From Heliocidaris erythrogramma (taxonomy: Eukaryota; Echinodermata; Echinoidea; Camarodonta; Echinometridae), in assembly GCA_025617745.1 (NCBI GenBank), contig CM046870.1:2671285-2735284 (forward strand): DNA of 64,000 nucleotides, in the 5' to 3' direction. Numbering within the stretch: the stretch's first letter is position 1; each line of letters begins with the position of its first letter. The position numbers and the translations under genes were made by a program. The notes beneath the pieces are model-generated. The model had not been told where the DNA came from and searched no databases. It worked only from the letters and a program-made list of their open reading frames with translations. This document shows positions 44,780 through 56,293 of the stretch, in pieces.

Positions 44780-47700
44780 CTGCATAATGAAAGAAAAAAA
44801 TGAATCAAAGACAAACAGAATGAGTTTAATTAATTCCTGTTGTATCAATGTGATTTGAAGAAGAGAATATTTTAGAGGCGCTCTGTGAAATCGCTTATAG
44901 AGCATGATCAAGCTCAAACAATCGAGACGCAGTATTCAAAATTATTTTTCATAGATCTAATCACTTTTGAGGCCTATTCCTAGCCAGTTCTACATTTTTC
45001 GGATGTACGTGTAGGCAAAAGTTATGACACTGTGCGGTGGCGTATCAATGGTATTGATCTGCAACAAGCCGCTTGGGTTCCGGGTTTTCACGTTATTTTC
45101 TATACAATCCTAACTGTTAACCCATAGAATGGCAGGTATTTTTTAAGGTTATCTTTTGCATTCTAGCTGTACACAAATTATTGTTTAGGTGATTGGTAAC
45201 CTTTTTTAAACTCAACCTTAGATAGTTTAAAGGGAAAATCCACCCTAATTACAAATTGATTTTAAAAGAAGCGGAAAATTCAAGAAACAGATCTGTGAAG
45301 GTTTGAGCAAAATACGACAAAAAAATAAGGAAGTTATAAATATTTGAAGTTTTAATCAATCAAACACAAATTGGCAACTCCGTTATCATACATGAACCTT
45401 AAATCGAAATCATCGAATCATTGCTCATAAATTATATTTTTACACAAAACCTGTATGAAGCAAACCTCTTCCTTGATCAAAATGAATTAAAAATAATAAT
45501 TTATGAGATATTCTGTACTGAGAAAATGGGAGAGAAGCTCGCAAGATACGTCACGGAGTTGCCAATCTGTGTCTAATTGATTAATTACAACTTTAAAAAT
45601 GCCTACCTTTCCTATTTCTTGCCGGATTTTGGTCAAAACTTTCACCAATCTGTATCTCTCAGTTTTCTTCTTTTATTCAAATCGACTTAATATTAGGGTT
45701 GACTTTCCCTTTAATCCCAGATTTCATGCTGACACTCTTACCTATCCCGCAGTCTGTTCCTGCATATCCATAGGCACAGTAACAGCGGAAAGAATTGTTG
45801 AAGATATCCAGAAAGTCTTCACAGTATCCACCATTGGCACACGCATCCGTTTCAGCATCACACCCTGGAAAACGGGAATGACAATGATAAAAACAATGAT
45901 ACAGGGCAACACTGGCGTAATAGATGAAGGAGGGTTGTGGAGGTGATTTTATCCTGTAATTGACCAAATCAAAATTTGTCCACAAGAGCCTCTGCTAAGT
46001 AATATGATAAACCTTTTTCTTTTTTTCCCTTTTTTTTTGGGGGGGGGGGGGGGGGGGGGTTGTCAGGTATTCTAAGACATACAAAGCTAGTGAAAATAAC
46101 GAGTTGATATTTTTTTGCGTAAAATTCCTGCATCCGCCTGTGGAATAAGGAAAAGGTTCAGGCACACAAACAGTAAGTTATAATATAATAAAGCACAACT
46201 GTGGCGCTGTTATTCATTTGCATAATTTAGCGCACATAGTATTTCACATGGAAACTGACTTGCTTGTCCTATGGCTTAAGTTTATGAATATTAATGTCAA
46301 GTTGGAAGTGATGATTATTTTAGTCTATTTCTCCGAATGTTACCATCGAACATATTCATAGGATCTTGGTGGGAATGTGTAGGTCTGTATAATTATGATG
46401 GGTGGACTAAAACAAATTGAGTTTATATGCTGTAGTTTCATTCCCATTAGCTGACAACGGAAAGCCCAGGAAATGATTTTGGATATGAATTCAGACATGA
46501 ATCGAAAGAATAATCTAAAATCAGTCTTTCTTTTATGTTCAATGGAAAAAAAATTACCTGCGAATGCGAATGCAGAGTCAACGTAGGTACATGCCTCTCC
46601 TACTGACGGGAGATCGAATATGAATTGGGCGTAATAGTCGATGATTTCGCGGTCGATGTATGGGCTGAGACCGGTGATGACATCGATGACTTCGTTGGAG
46701 AACTGAGTGCATTGGTCGTCGATGATCACGGTTTGTATCATTTGCTGGAAGATATAGACAGCCAGTGAGGAGAGGCTTGGTGAATATTCGGCACCTGCAT
46801 CTTGGAAGGGCTCCTCGGGGGCGGGCGGGGAGACTTGGACAAGTGCGTCGCAGAGGTCTTCCCGATTGTCAAAGCCGCTGAACTCGGCGATAAGTCGCGA
46901 AACATCCATCATCAGAGTCTGGAAGAAGTCAGGAATTCCCTGGCCACCTGGTTGCTCATCGATCTGACGGAGAAGGTCGTAGAGATAGTCCCAGTTCTGA
47001 CAGATCAGGGAACCTTGGGCAATGGCTTCCTCCAGGAAAATCTCTCCGATATCCCGGACCAAGCGTTGAGTGGATATCTCAGAGTTGGCGAACCTATCGA
47101 AAGCGGTGCAGACGGATTCCTGGTCGTAAGCATTGAGATGGTTGACTCGGCTGTTGATGTTATTAAACACTTTCTCGAAATTAAAATTCCTCACGATGTC
47201 TAACCCCATCAGCGATTGGCCTTCCGTCATCCTCCGTCTACGACGTGCGGGCATGCCGTTTCCAAAGTACGTGTATGCAGTATTGCAGATGGCCCTCCCA
47301 TCGATGAAGGTGTTGGTGTTCAGGGACTGAAAGACTGGATCGCAGATGCTGCTGATGAAGTCTACACCCACTGGTACCGTCAGACTTGGAGCGATGTCCC
47401 GGCAGACAAGTCCCAAAACCTCGCGCATTTCCCTCTCGTGCCAAGCTTTTCCGATGACACTGATGACATCCTGCACGGTCAAGCCGGGAAGGATGAGTCC
47501 AGGTTGGTCAAAGGGATAGATGTAATTAGCGTAGGCTGGGGAAAGGTTCATCTGTTCAGCTTCCCAGTTAACATAATAACCGCCTGTAGACATGAAAAGA
47601 TTGATATAGAGAGAGAGAGAGAGTGAGAAGGAGAGGAGAGGAGAGGAAAATTCAAACAGATTTACGGAGGGAGAAAAGTGAAGCAAAGGACAGAAATGTT

Positions 47701-49015
47701 GGAAGTACAGAAAAGGGGATTTGAAGAAACAGAGAGAGGGAGAGAAAACCGAAACACATTATGCATCGATATCTGAAAGAAATGCATTGCACGTAGTCTG
47801 AAAGTGCACTTAAGAGTGTAACAGGCTAAAGTATCCCATAAATCTTGGTTATTTCCTGATAAAGAGGAACTTATTCTGTCCCCGGATGACTGTAGCTTAA
47901 TCTCCGGATAACTGAACAAGGGGATAAAAGGGTTCATGTATTTTCCGAAGGTTCGTAATTTCGCAAAGTAATGTAGGGCTCAATTGTATTTTTGGAATTA
48001 CGAACCTTCTGAATTATGAACCCCTTTTCATTTTCGGAATTATGAACCCTTTTCACTTTTGGAATTACAAACCCTATTTCATTTTCGGAATTATGAACCC
48101 CTGCTAAGGGAAAATTGTGTTTCGGGATTATGAATCTTTGGAAAAACGAACATTCGGAAAAACGAGTAACCCCCGATCCATCTGCCATGTCTGCAATCAG
48201 ATTTTCTGAGAAATTACTATTACATTAAATATGGATATGTATAGAAATATTATTTTTTCCACTTTGAGGTTCTGAATAATGCTATGAATAGTAGAAATCG
48301 ATGTCATTACAAGCCTTCTAGATGAAGAAAAACAAAATCGGCTTAAAATCGTAGACAATCGCACGAATGGTCTGATGTCACTACGATTCGGAACTGATTT
48401 GGTTTTTACTCCTACAAGGAGGCTTGCAATATCTCGAAATTACTATCTTATTGTTCGTATGAATATTCAGAACCTCGATCACAAAGATCATTTTTTTCGT
48501 GATTGAATGTTCATATAAAATGTTATTGCAAATACTTCCCAAATCGAATCACAGTCAGATCGTACAGTGTTCGTCATCCATCTCAGATGGATGCATGTGA
48601 CATGTTTGGGGGAAAATTAAGATTAAAATGTTACCATCAATTTTTATCGTTGTAAATATTTTTTGTTTCTTTAAAATATGTATTTTGTTTGAAAAGGATA
48701 TTTCTGTGTGTAAAATCTGATAAACACAGCAAAACTAAAATTTTATTATATTCGGAGAATTACTGAGAGATGATCATTAAGTTATTGCTAAATATTAATT
48801 GTTTCAAGTAATGCACTAAAAAGTTAGCACCAAACAAAGAGCAACATAAAGGAAAAGAAAATATCACAAATGTATACATGTATTTATCAACTTGAAAAGA
48901 AGTGCCTTTATTAGTCTTTTTTAGATTTGAAAAGTGATTTGTTACCTGAAATTCGATCAGCGACAGAATCTCCTGCGATGAAAAGCGCAAGCGTTAGGAT
49001 CAGAAATGGCGCCAT
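44763..49015 (-). CDS. Secreted eight-cysteine plus EGF-like protein (four exons)
   Basis: Exons 49015-48946, 47583-46558, 45864-45742 and 44779-44763 join in phase to 411 residues. Residues 1-20 form a signal peptide (MAPFLILTLALFIAG). Residues about 24-365 form an acidic, mostly helical region with eight cysteines, each preceded by a small or hydrophobic residue, and a basic site PARRRRR that could be cleaved by furin-type proteases. Residues about 366-406 form one EGF-like domain with six cysteines. The protein ends VMVE. No membrane segment is seen, so it is probably extracellular. I do not recognise the family of the large region and assign no function. Neighbours give no clue. Confidence 0.7.
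45231..45710. mobile_element. TTAA-flanked MITE, AGGGAAAATCCACCCTAA ends
   Basis: Ends TTAA|AGGGAAAATCCACC and GGTTGACTTTCCCT|TTAA flank 480 bp with no ORF. It lies about 30 bp from the donor of EGF-type exon 3. Related remnants occur around 51430-51970. Confidence 0.8.
45742..45864 (-). CDS. EGF-type gene exon 3 (EGF domain)
   Basis: 123-bp exon after a TTTTCCAG acceptor. Cysteine spacing is C-x6-C-x5-C-x12-C-x1-C-x8-C, a standard EGF fold, with an N-glycosylation sequon NNS. It ends CGI one base into a codon at GTAAGA. Confidence 0.9.
   Translation of the reverse strand, partial: GVMLKRMRVPMVDTVKTFWISSTILSAVTVPMDMQEQTAG
46012..46060. repeat. T run plus 20-bp G run
   Basis: TTTTTT followed by an uninterrupted G run of about 20 bp inside the intron between EGF-type exons 2 and 3. 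Confidence 0.95.
46558..47583 (-). CDS. EGF-type gene exon 2 (eight-cysteine region)
   Basis: 1026-bp exon after a TGTCTACAG acceptor, beginning G-GYYVNWEAEQM and ending FAFAG across a GTAATT donor. An apparent Met further upstream (47686) lies in the intron and is not the start. Cysteines occur in VCRD, ICDP, ICNT, VCTA, ICQN, LCDA, QCTQ and ACTY contexts. Confidence 0.9.
47940..48175. repeat. GAACCTTCGGA / TTCGGAATTATGAACCC repeat, copy 2
   Basis: Several near-copies of TTCGGAATTATGAACCCC plus CCGAAGGTTCGTAAT. It shares its order of words with 31322-31625. Lies in the first intron of the EGF-type gene. Confidence 0.7.
48190..48940. other. Intron DNA, no exon seen
   Basis: The first intron of the EGF-type gene continues without recognisable coding or repeat structure apart from AT-rich stretches. 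Confidence 0.4.
48946..49015 (-). CDS. EGF-type gene exon 1 (signal peptide)
   Basis: ATG at 49015 begins 70 bp encoding a hydrophobic leader and DSVADRIS, ending at CAG|GTAACA one base into a Gly codon. The start is chosen for the classic signal peptide and phase match. Confidence 0.75.
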
Positions 49016-49479
49016 GTTATCAAAATTCTCAAAGTATAGGCTGGTTAATCGAATGACGAAAACCAATCGTAGAATGAGGTAAGGGATTTATGTTTCTCTT
49101 GATATACCTGTTCCATTTGAGGAATTTTAAAATCCAACGTGGCAATTGCCCTACATTGTTGCAATCGATTTGATGACGTTCTAAGAGTTAATCTTTAATT
49201 CTGATGACACACCAAATACAGGCCCATCTGTTCTACACGTTTTTAAAGGAATACTTAAAATTACAGTTAATATTTCATAAGTTCGACATGTTCGATACCA
49301 AGAATATTTGCAAGATTAAACAAAATTTCGTTGCATTTTGCCTCTCTACGTTTATCTTCCCTTTCCCTCGTTTCGTGTTTTTTTTGTCCACATCAGTCCA
49401 GCCCTCAATATATCTTTCTCTTGTATAAAATGGCATATTTAATTTTTACCAAGTTACACAAAAGTGTCCCTGGACTGGT

Positions 49480-50090
49480 TTCAAACAATCAGTTTGAATA
49501 GTCAACATGGAGGCTTTTCTCTTTATGACAAGCATACACGTGGTAGTTTTATCAATTACAATATCTCTTGAAACACAGTTGAATATGGGATGCTTGAGTT
49601 TTAAAAAGTTCATTTTCCTGTAACAGCCCCCATCTCAGTCCTTAATGAAATGAGTTTCATAGTTATATGGGCTTACAATTTTTAAAGACTTACAAGCATA
49701 AACTCTCTTTTTCTGACGCGTACACTTGGCAGCTCTGCCAAATATAACGTCGGTTGAATTTTTTTCTTTTCAGTATATGAACATGAAATATGAGATACTT
49801 GGGCTTCAGAAACGTCGGTTTTGTGCAATAGCCCTCTTCTATACGCACGTTCTGAACGGGTTTCATAACAGCATTTTAAGGGCGTGGCACTTTTTAAAGC
49901 TAATAATTTTTTTATTCCTCTCCCTCTCTCTCAAGTAAACTTGGTAGTTCTGCCAACCATAACGTCGTTATTAAAAAGTATGAAATATGAAATGCTATAG
50001 TGCCGCAGAAAGTGCAGTTTCAGCTTAGAGCAACAGCCCTCACCTGTTAACAGTACATGTTTGACGAGGTAAGGGTTACAGTCGCGTGAC
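49480..50090 (+). repeat. Degenerate tandem repeat of about 220 bp
   Basis: Three diverged units share the order TTGGYAGYTCTGCCAA, ATATGARATRCTT, GTGCARTAG/CAACAGCCCTC. Possibly decayed coding or a satellite. No ORF of significance. Confidence 0.45.
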
Positions 50091-50374
50091 TTCCAAATTT
50101 TATTAACAGAAATGGATCTGCCGTCTATCTATATATATTGTGAAGCTTTTTACTATATATACAGAAATCGTATCTCTCTCCTCAAAGAAAAAAATCGATT
50201 GTATCCTACGGTTGTATCACAGGTGTATTTACTCACATGGGTTCCAAGTTTTTAGCCTTTTTAAGCTTTATCGTTCCTGCCGTCATGGCAAATTTGGGAA
50301 ATTAATATAATTATTTTTATCTCATTTTATTTCCAGGAGAACAATATATATTGCCTAATAAAGGCAGCATTGAC

Positions 50375-50607
50375 TATAGAGTACCGAAGTGTGACGTCAT
50401 ACCGGCCAAGTTGTCAAGGTTGCTGGTTCTAAACAATTTTGTGCTAAACAATGGCGTGGTGATCACACCAGCGCCAAACATTGAAATTCCCTGCTCCAGC
50501 CCGTTGCTCGAATGACTTCGCGGTGAACCTCATGCGCGGGCTCTGTTGTTTGGAACCAGTATCCTGGACGACGAGCGAATATGACGTCAGCACTTCGGTA
50601 CTCTATA
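50375..50607. mobile_element. MITE with CTATAGAGTACCGAAGTG ends
   Basis: The ends CTATAGAGTACCGAAGTG and CACTTCGGTACTCTATA are inverted and followed inward by TGACGTCAT on both sides. About 233 bp. Confidence 0.85.
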
Positions 50608-50614
50608 AGCGATC

Positions 50615-50813
50615 AGGGGATGTTAAGTTAAGTTTGAATTAAAGTCGCACTTAAATTCCTAGTTGCGTGCGATATATGACACATCACCGCATTGGTCAGA
50701 TCATCAGGTAATCTACCAATGAGATTACGCGTTTCATACCGTATGCGCAATGGCACTTACGCATGATTTTAAGTTAAACTTAACTCTTTGTGAAACACCC
50801 CCTGCATTGACCC
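50615..50813. mobile_element. MITE with AGGGGATGTTAAGTTAAG ends
   Basis: Left AGGGGATGTTAAGTTAAG and right TTAAACTTAAC...CACCCCCT are imperfect inverted ends of a 199-bp element directly beside the previous MITE. Confidence 0.75.
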
Positions 50814-51717
50814 CCTTTTCATTCTCATTAGACGATAAACTATATATTACAAGAAAACTATGAAATTACTTATACGGAATTTGAGATATGAAGGAGGGAA
50901 ATGCATGTAAGCGAAGACGATAACGACATCAGTTTCAGTTTTTATTTCATATTATATATCACATAAAGGGAACATAAACAATGACCAGTGCATTATTACA
51001 ATACTATAAGAAAACATCTTCAATAGTTTAAAAAAAAAAGCAAGTGAACATACAAAGACCGGGCACAGATCAATATTCCATCTTCTATAAAGTTGGGATA
51101 AGACACACAAATTAGGCGTGAAATATGAGGAAGCTAGGCATTTAATTGTAGATATAGCTTTTATTTTGCAGTTTACCAGCAATATTAGCAATAGACACGA
51201 GACTATGAATGAGAAAGTATAACATTCTCAATAATTTTGATCCCCTGATTAGTCCGCATCGTAAGCGATGGTAGATGCTCTTTCTGCAATAAATGTAGAA
51301 ACCACTCCACAGCTATCTTTTTAAAATGCTGCAATGAATTTGCTTTTTGGAAATAAATTTTTACTCACTCTTTTCAACCAAAGACACGTGATATTTCACA
51401 ATAAAAATTGCCATTTCGGGTCTGCTGCTCCTTTAAAGGCGAATTAACCCTTTCATAGAAAGTGGGCTTAGATGAGAGCAGAAAATCAAAACATTTTAGC
51501 GAAAGTTTGAGATAGATGTTATGAATTTTCGAGGGTTGAGTATGGAGATCCTCCGATTGTCGAGAACTTTTTCATTTTATTTTTGCATATAAATTATTCA
51601 AAATACATGTATCCCTTTTCTCAACTCTTTTGGTGAAACAGAATATTTACAGGGGATGACATGTAAAAATACGTTACCCATAATGCACAATGGACAAACA
51701 TTTTTTTCTATCAGTAA

Positions 51718-52469
51718 AATGGACAAAGGGGGTATTCTGATAATTTTGTTGTACACACCATAATAGGAGAGTCTTCCATGATGATGCATCATATAATGAC
51801 CGCAATGCCAATAGAAGATTAGCCACACCGATTACTGATCGCAGTTTTCAAACATTCACAACTTTCCTATTCTTTGTCTGATTTTCTCTAAAATTTTCAC
51901 CATTCTGCTTCTCTAATTTCCTGCTTCGATCGACTCAAATCAAGTTTCCCTGAAGGGTTTTTTCTCCATTAATAGCTTCGTCTTATACATTAATAAACCC
52001 AGAACCGAATATTTTAAAAGATCCTTCTACTATAAAGGCTGCATTATATGGAATGCATTATCCCCTTCTTTTCGTTCATTAAGCTCATTGGACAATGGAC
52101 AAAGGGGGTATTCTGATAATTTTGTTGTACACACCATAATAGGAGAGTCTTCCATGATGATGCATCATATAATGACCGCAATGCCAATAGAAGATTAGCC
52201 ACACCGATTACTGATCGCAGTTTTCAAACATTCACAACTTTCCTATTCTTTGTCTGATTTTCTCTAAAATTTTCACCATTCTGCTTCTCTAATTTCCTGC
52301 TTCGATCGACTCAAATCAAGTTTCCCTGAAGGGTTTTTTCTCCATTAATAGCTTCGTCTTATACATTAATAAACCCAGAACCGAATATTTTAAAAGATCC
52401 TTCTACTATAAAGGCTGCATTATATGGAATGCATTATCCCCTTCTTTTCGTTCATTAAGCTCATTGGAT
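51718..52469 (+). repeat. 376-bp tandem duplication
   Basis: Units 51718-52093 and 52094-52469 appear identical by eye. The sequence contains a MITE-like segment and the C-terminal end of a LINE ORF (CIIWNALSPSFRSLSSLD). The LINE-like end continues to about 52560 after the second unit. Confidence 0.9.
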
Positions 52470-52639
52470 TCATTAAAAAAAGACAATGCAAACTCCTTTC
52501 CCCCACACAGTTATAATCTATTTAATATTTACATGAATGTTATATCTTTACATTACTCTGTTCTTTGTTGTTGTTTTTTATGCGATCTTCTTTTTCTTGC
52601 TTTTTTTCGTTCGTTCCAACCTTACACACTAAGAAATAA

Positions 52640-52925
52640 AGGTACAATTTTGCACCCTTCAAATGCAACAAAAGTTGCACCTTTTTTGGTGCAACTTTGC
52701 ACCCTAAGAAGCTTTTTGCACCTTTAAGGGTGCAGTTAGCTATAATTTGCACCCTTAAAGGGTGCAGAGTTGTACCCTTTAGAAAAGGTACAAATTTGCA
52801 CCCTTTTGGATGCAAACGTTTATGCACCCTTAAAGGAGCAAAGTTGCACCTTTTTTAAACGGGCATTAAAGGGTGCAAACAAGAACAAAAAGGTGCATTT
52901 TTGCACCCTTTTCATGTAGGGTGCA
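52640..52925. repeat. TGCACCCTT minisatellite in both orientations
   Basis: About sixteen copies of GCACCCTT or its reverse complement AAGGGTGC are mixed over 285 bp, so the tract can fold into many small hairpins. No ORF. Confidence 0.85.
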
Positions 52926-53042
52926 AGATACATACACACAAAACGAAAATAAGTAGTTGAAACTTTTAGGCTTGAATTGCAAGGAGGTTTCCACGATTTT
53001 CCAATTTAAAGTAAGTTTCTTATGATAGAAATACTATTAGTT

Positions 53043-53172
53043 ACACCCTGCTTTTTCACGGAATACGGGAAATATCTACGTTCTGGTTCCATATTCCACG
53101 AGGCCGGAGGCCGAATGGAATATGGAACCAGAACGTAGATATTTCCCGTATTCCGTGAGAACAAGCAGGGTG
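53043..53172. mobile_element. Near-perfect 130-bp hairpin
   Basis: CACCCTGCTTTTTCACGGAA at the left pairs with the inverted right end. A perfect core stem of about 39 bp includes GGGAAATATCTACGTTCTGG, with loop near GAGGCCGGAGGCC. It is a palindromic MITE or hairpin element located 240 bp from the end of the Crypton ORF. Confidence 0.85.
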
Positions 53173-53407
53173 CAACGGTTTTATCCCTTAAAGTGTACAA
53201 ACAAAGAAATAAAAAAAAAATGTTCAAACATCATTGTACTCACCATCTTGTTCGAATCCTTGTGCTCCCTCTTGCCTTATCAATTCTCATATTATCCATT
53301 TCACAAGGTTTCCAAGTTATTTATACTGTTCCAAACAACTTGTTAATCTATATAAAATTTCAAACTAACAATAACATATGTATAATATCCATTTGTTCTC
53401 CAGTAAT

Positions 53408-55020
53408 TTAATTGCTTTTCGGATAAACATTCACAACAAGGTTGTGGATGGTGCATCCAGTGAATGAAGGCATTGTGGCTCTGGAACGTGGTGATGTCAA
53501 GTTTACGCGCTGATTAGTTGTGATTACTTGATTGATACTAGTATTTCGCACACTGCGTATTTCTTGGGTTTGTTGCTCAACCTCAAAATTTTCCAAATCA
53601 CGCAAAATTGGGCTGAAGTCTAAGTCAAAATCAGGCATAGGTAGTTCTTCGGGAGGCTCAGGCTCTTGTGGAACAGTCGCAGTGTGCGGTGGTCTTTGTC
53701 TTTGAAGCGTATTCCGAGAATGCGAATCTGATGGCACTACAGATGTACTGGGACCAGGACTACATGTAGACCGACTGTCAACAGGATGAGATCTGGACTG
53801 TATTCCAATTTCAGACAAGGTATTCATATCCAGGGTGTTCAATGGTTGCTGCCCAGATATTTTTTCTACATGTGGCTGCTGCTGGCATGCACGTGAGCCT
53901 GCAGTTGGAACTGCAATTTGATCCATGAGATTTTCACTCAGCGATCTACCCATGTCCATTTTCTCTTGGTCCGATACACGTTGATAGACAGAAAGAGAAC
54001 TGACCGATTTGTGTCCAGTCACTTCCTGAATTTGGGATGCAGCATACTTTTTCCTTGAAAGGATTGTAGCACCAGTAACACGCACAGAATGGTTGGTATA
54101 CAATTGAGATAGTTGATACTTTTGACTCAGCTTTTTCATGAAAGTTTGCAGTGTGTCCAACCCCACACACTTCGTATAAAACCATATGTGATTGCTGATC
54201 TGACCCTTATATTTGGGCCTCTGCCATAGACTGGGACAGTCAGGGTTCAAATGTTGAATGTAGGTTTCGAATGATGTAACTGGGCACCGCGAATTACCTG
54301 GCAACTCTGGCATCAGTGCTGTGTAGCTCTCCCTATCAAACTCATTGTGGTTTTTGTTCAATTCATCGACAGCTTTGCACACATATCTTCTGCCGGTATT
54401 CACATCAGTCCTAATGACAAAGGTGGATTTTGTCATTTGATGCATGTTTTCAGCTCCTCGCCGAAAAAAATAGAATCGAATGTCAAATTGAACTTTTTCT
54501 TGTAGTATGACTGGATCTTGCAGACATTCGAAATTACTGTACAACTTTGTTAGGTCTATTTCAGCTATTTCGGGATGATGCGAAATTTCCCCTTTTCCAA
54601 TATCTTTCAGTTCTCGAAGTGCAGCTTTGAAAGATTCATTTGATGCAGAAAATTCCTTGTCCTTGATAATATCATAACCCTTTTAATTTGGAGGAGATTT
54701 CAAATATCTGTTCAAACTATGACGGAGATTTTCTAATGTGGAGGCCTTGTAAAAGGCTTGCTTACCGCCGGTACCAGCCTTGATGTTGATGCTACCGGGA
54801 GTTTCCCCGTCACTCTTCTGCTTCCGAGCGCCCAGCCAGAATCCTTCGAGAGCTCCATTGAGTTTTTCGGCCGAAAAACTTTCAAAGCAAACATCAGAAT
54901 AATCGTCGCTTTCCTCCAAATAAGCCCGGAAGGCTCTTGCTGCTTTCAAATTTGCTTTGATCGTGTTCTTAGGTGTGGTAGATGTTTTCTTATCGGATAT
55001 TGCCTCTTTGCTTAAAGGAG
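53408..55020 (-). pseudogene. Crypton-type tyrosine recombinase (DUF3504 family) with one in-frame stop
   Basis: A single reading frame of about 537 codons runs from an AATAG acceptor-like site at 55020 to stop TAA at 53408, broken only by TAA at 54685-54683. N-terminal SAM-like core-binding region: ANLKAARAFRAYLEES to TLENLRHSLNRYL. The catalytic domain follows: Arg in FYFFRRGAEN, H-x2-R in NHSVRVTGATIL, His in VTGHKS, and presumed nucleophile Tyr in SLSVYQRVS. A 190-residue Ser/Pro/Gln-rich tail ends with FTGCTIHN, a motif often seen at the end of DUF3504 proteins. Such enzymes cut and join DNA through a Tyr intermediate. No start Met was found, so a 5' exon is probably missing; the TTAA element abuts it. 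Confidence 0.8.
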
Positions 55021-55031
55021 CTATTGAAAAA

Positions 55032-55952
55032 AAATCACAAATATGGCAATTAATGTATCACTAGAAACTGGGAAGCTTACAGATGGCAATCGTATAAGTT
55101 TTATGTCAACTGCGTATCTGATGATTATAAAAACAACACAAATAAAAGCTCTTCTCAGCATCTGCAATATCCGAGGATTCGCCAGAAATATAGCGATGTT
55201 TTGATGTCGTCACACTAGGGATCGATCCTGCTTAAGCAGACGACGTCCTATAATGAATGAACGTAATTGCAATGCAATTATTTATCAAATTATAAAGAGT
55301 TTGGTGTATTTAAACATGACCTTATTTCACACCATTATAAAGGGAAAGTGAAACTGATTCTGATAGCTAAAACCGTTTGATTGTAAATAGACAGGAGAAC
55401 GGTCAATGATCAATGAAATAAACCCCACTTTCAAATTGAAAAGCCCTCCGAATAATAGCAGGATGGTATTCGTTCCCTCTTGAAACGCCGAATATGCCCC
55501 GGTGCAAGCAGCTGAAAATACAATGGCGTCTTATTTTGTTTACAAGTGACTGATTCCTTTATTTTTTTAACGCTGCATTTTTCATCAAAATAATACCATA
55601 CACGAAGTTAAGAGTGAGGCAACAGACTAACATTAAGACTGACGCTAGTGAAGGAAGAGAAATAAGTGAAGAGGAGATGACAAAATAGGCTCTGAAAAAT
55701 GTGTAAGATGTTATGGGACATCGTCTGCTTAGACAGGACTGGTCCATGGTGTGTCGTCACATATCTCAGCAGCGTTCGAGGAGCTCTTCAGCTGCTATAT
55801 CGGGAACTGTATTTTACCGTTTTATAATTGATAATAATCATTACTTCAAATGTTTCCAAACGTTGAATTTGGATAACCTTGTTTAATTTATGCCATCTAT
55901 GCAATAATAAGTATTAAGCCAATATTTAAAATCTTTAAAGTTCTACTTTAAA
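55032..55952 (+). mobile_element. TTAA-flanked 940-bp element, copy 2 (left end lost)
   Basis: It matches 34253-35172 closely but lacks the left terminal repeat, its left edge falling 12 bp from the Crypton exon. The right end TTCTACT|TTAA is intact and is joined directly to the MITE at 55951. Confidence 0.85.
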
Positions 55953-56185
55953 TAGACCTGTTTACTAAGTGATTCAAATTTTATGCATACTTTTGAAATA
56001 AAGGTTGTTCTTGACAACCTGGAAGCTTGCCAGAGGCTTGTCAGACATAGCAACAAGTAATGTATGCAAACTGGATTCCAAGTATTGTAGTTCATTCATT
56101 AATAACAGGTTAATGGAATACCTCGTTACTAGGTCCCCAGGAAAGAAACATCCATAAATTTGAACACATAGTAAACAGGTCTATT
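55951..56185. mobile_element. GACCTGTTTACTAAGTG MITE, copy 2
   Basis: Near-identical to the copy at 10535-10764 with inverted ends AATAGACCTGTTTAC and GTAAACAGGTCTATT. Confidence 0.85.
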
Positions 56186-56293
56186 GTAAGCGACAACACT
56201 GTATAAAATTTTAAAGCAAATACTATACAGCATCGTGATTTGGGTCACTGACACACACCCCAGCTCTTTGATGGCGGATTTGTTGCCTTGCTC

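Noticed and set aside
45599..45946. 115-codon plus-strand ORF
   Set aside because: It is antisense to the EGF exon and overlaps a TTAA MITE.
47584..47686. Upstream Met extending the eight-cysteine exon
   Set aside because: This part is Ser/Leu-rich intron DNA over a GA/CT tract. The acceptor at 47584 and the signal-peptide exon at 49015 fit the phase.
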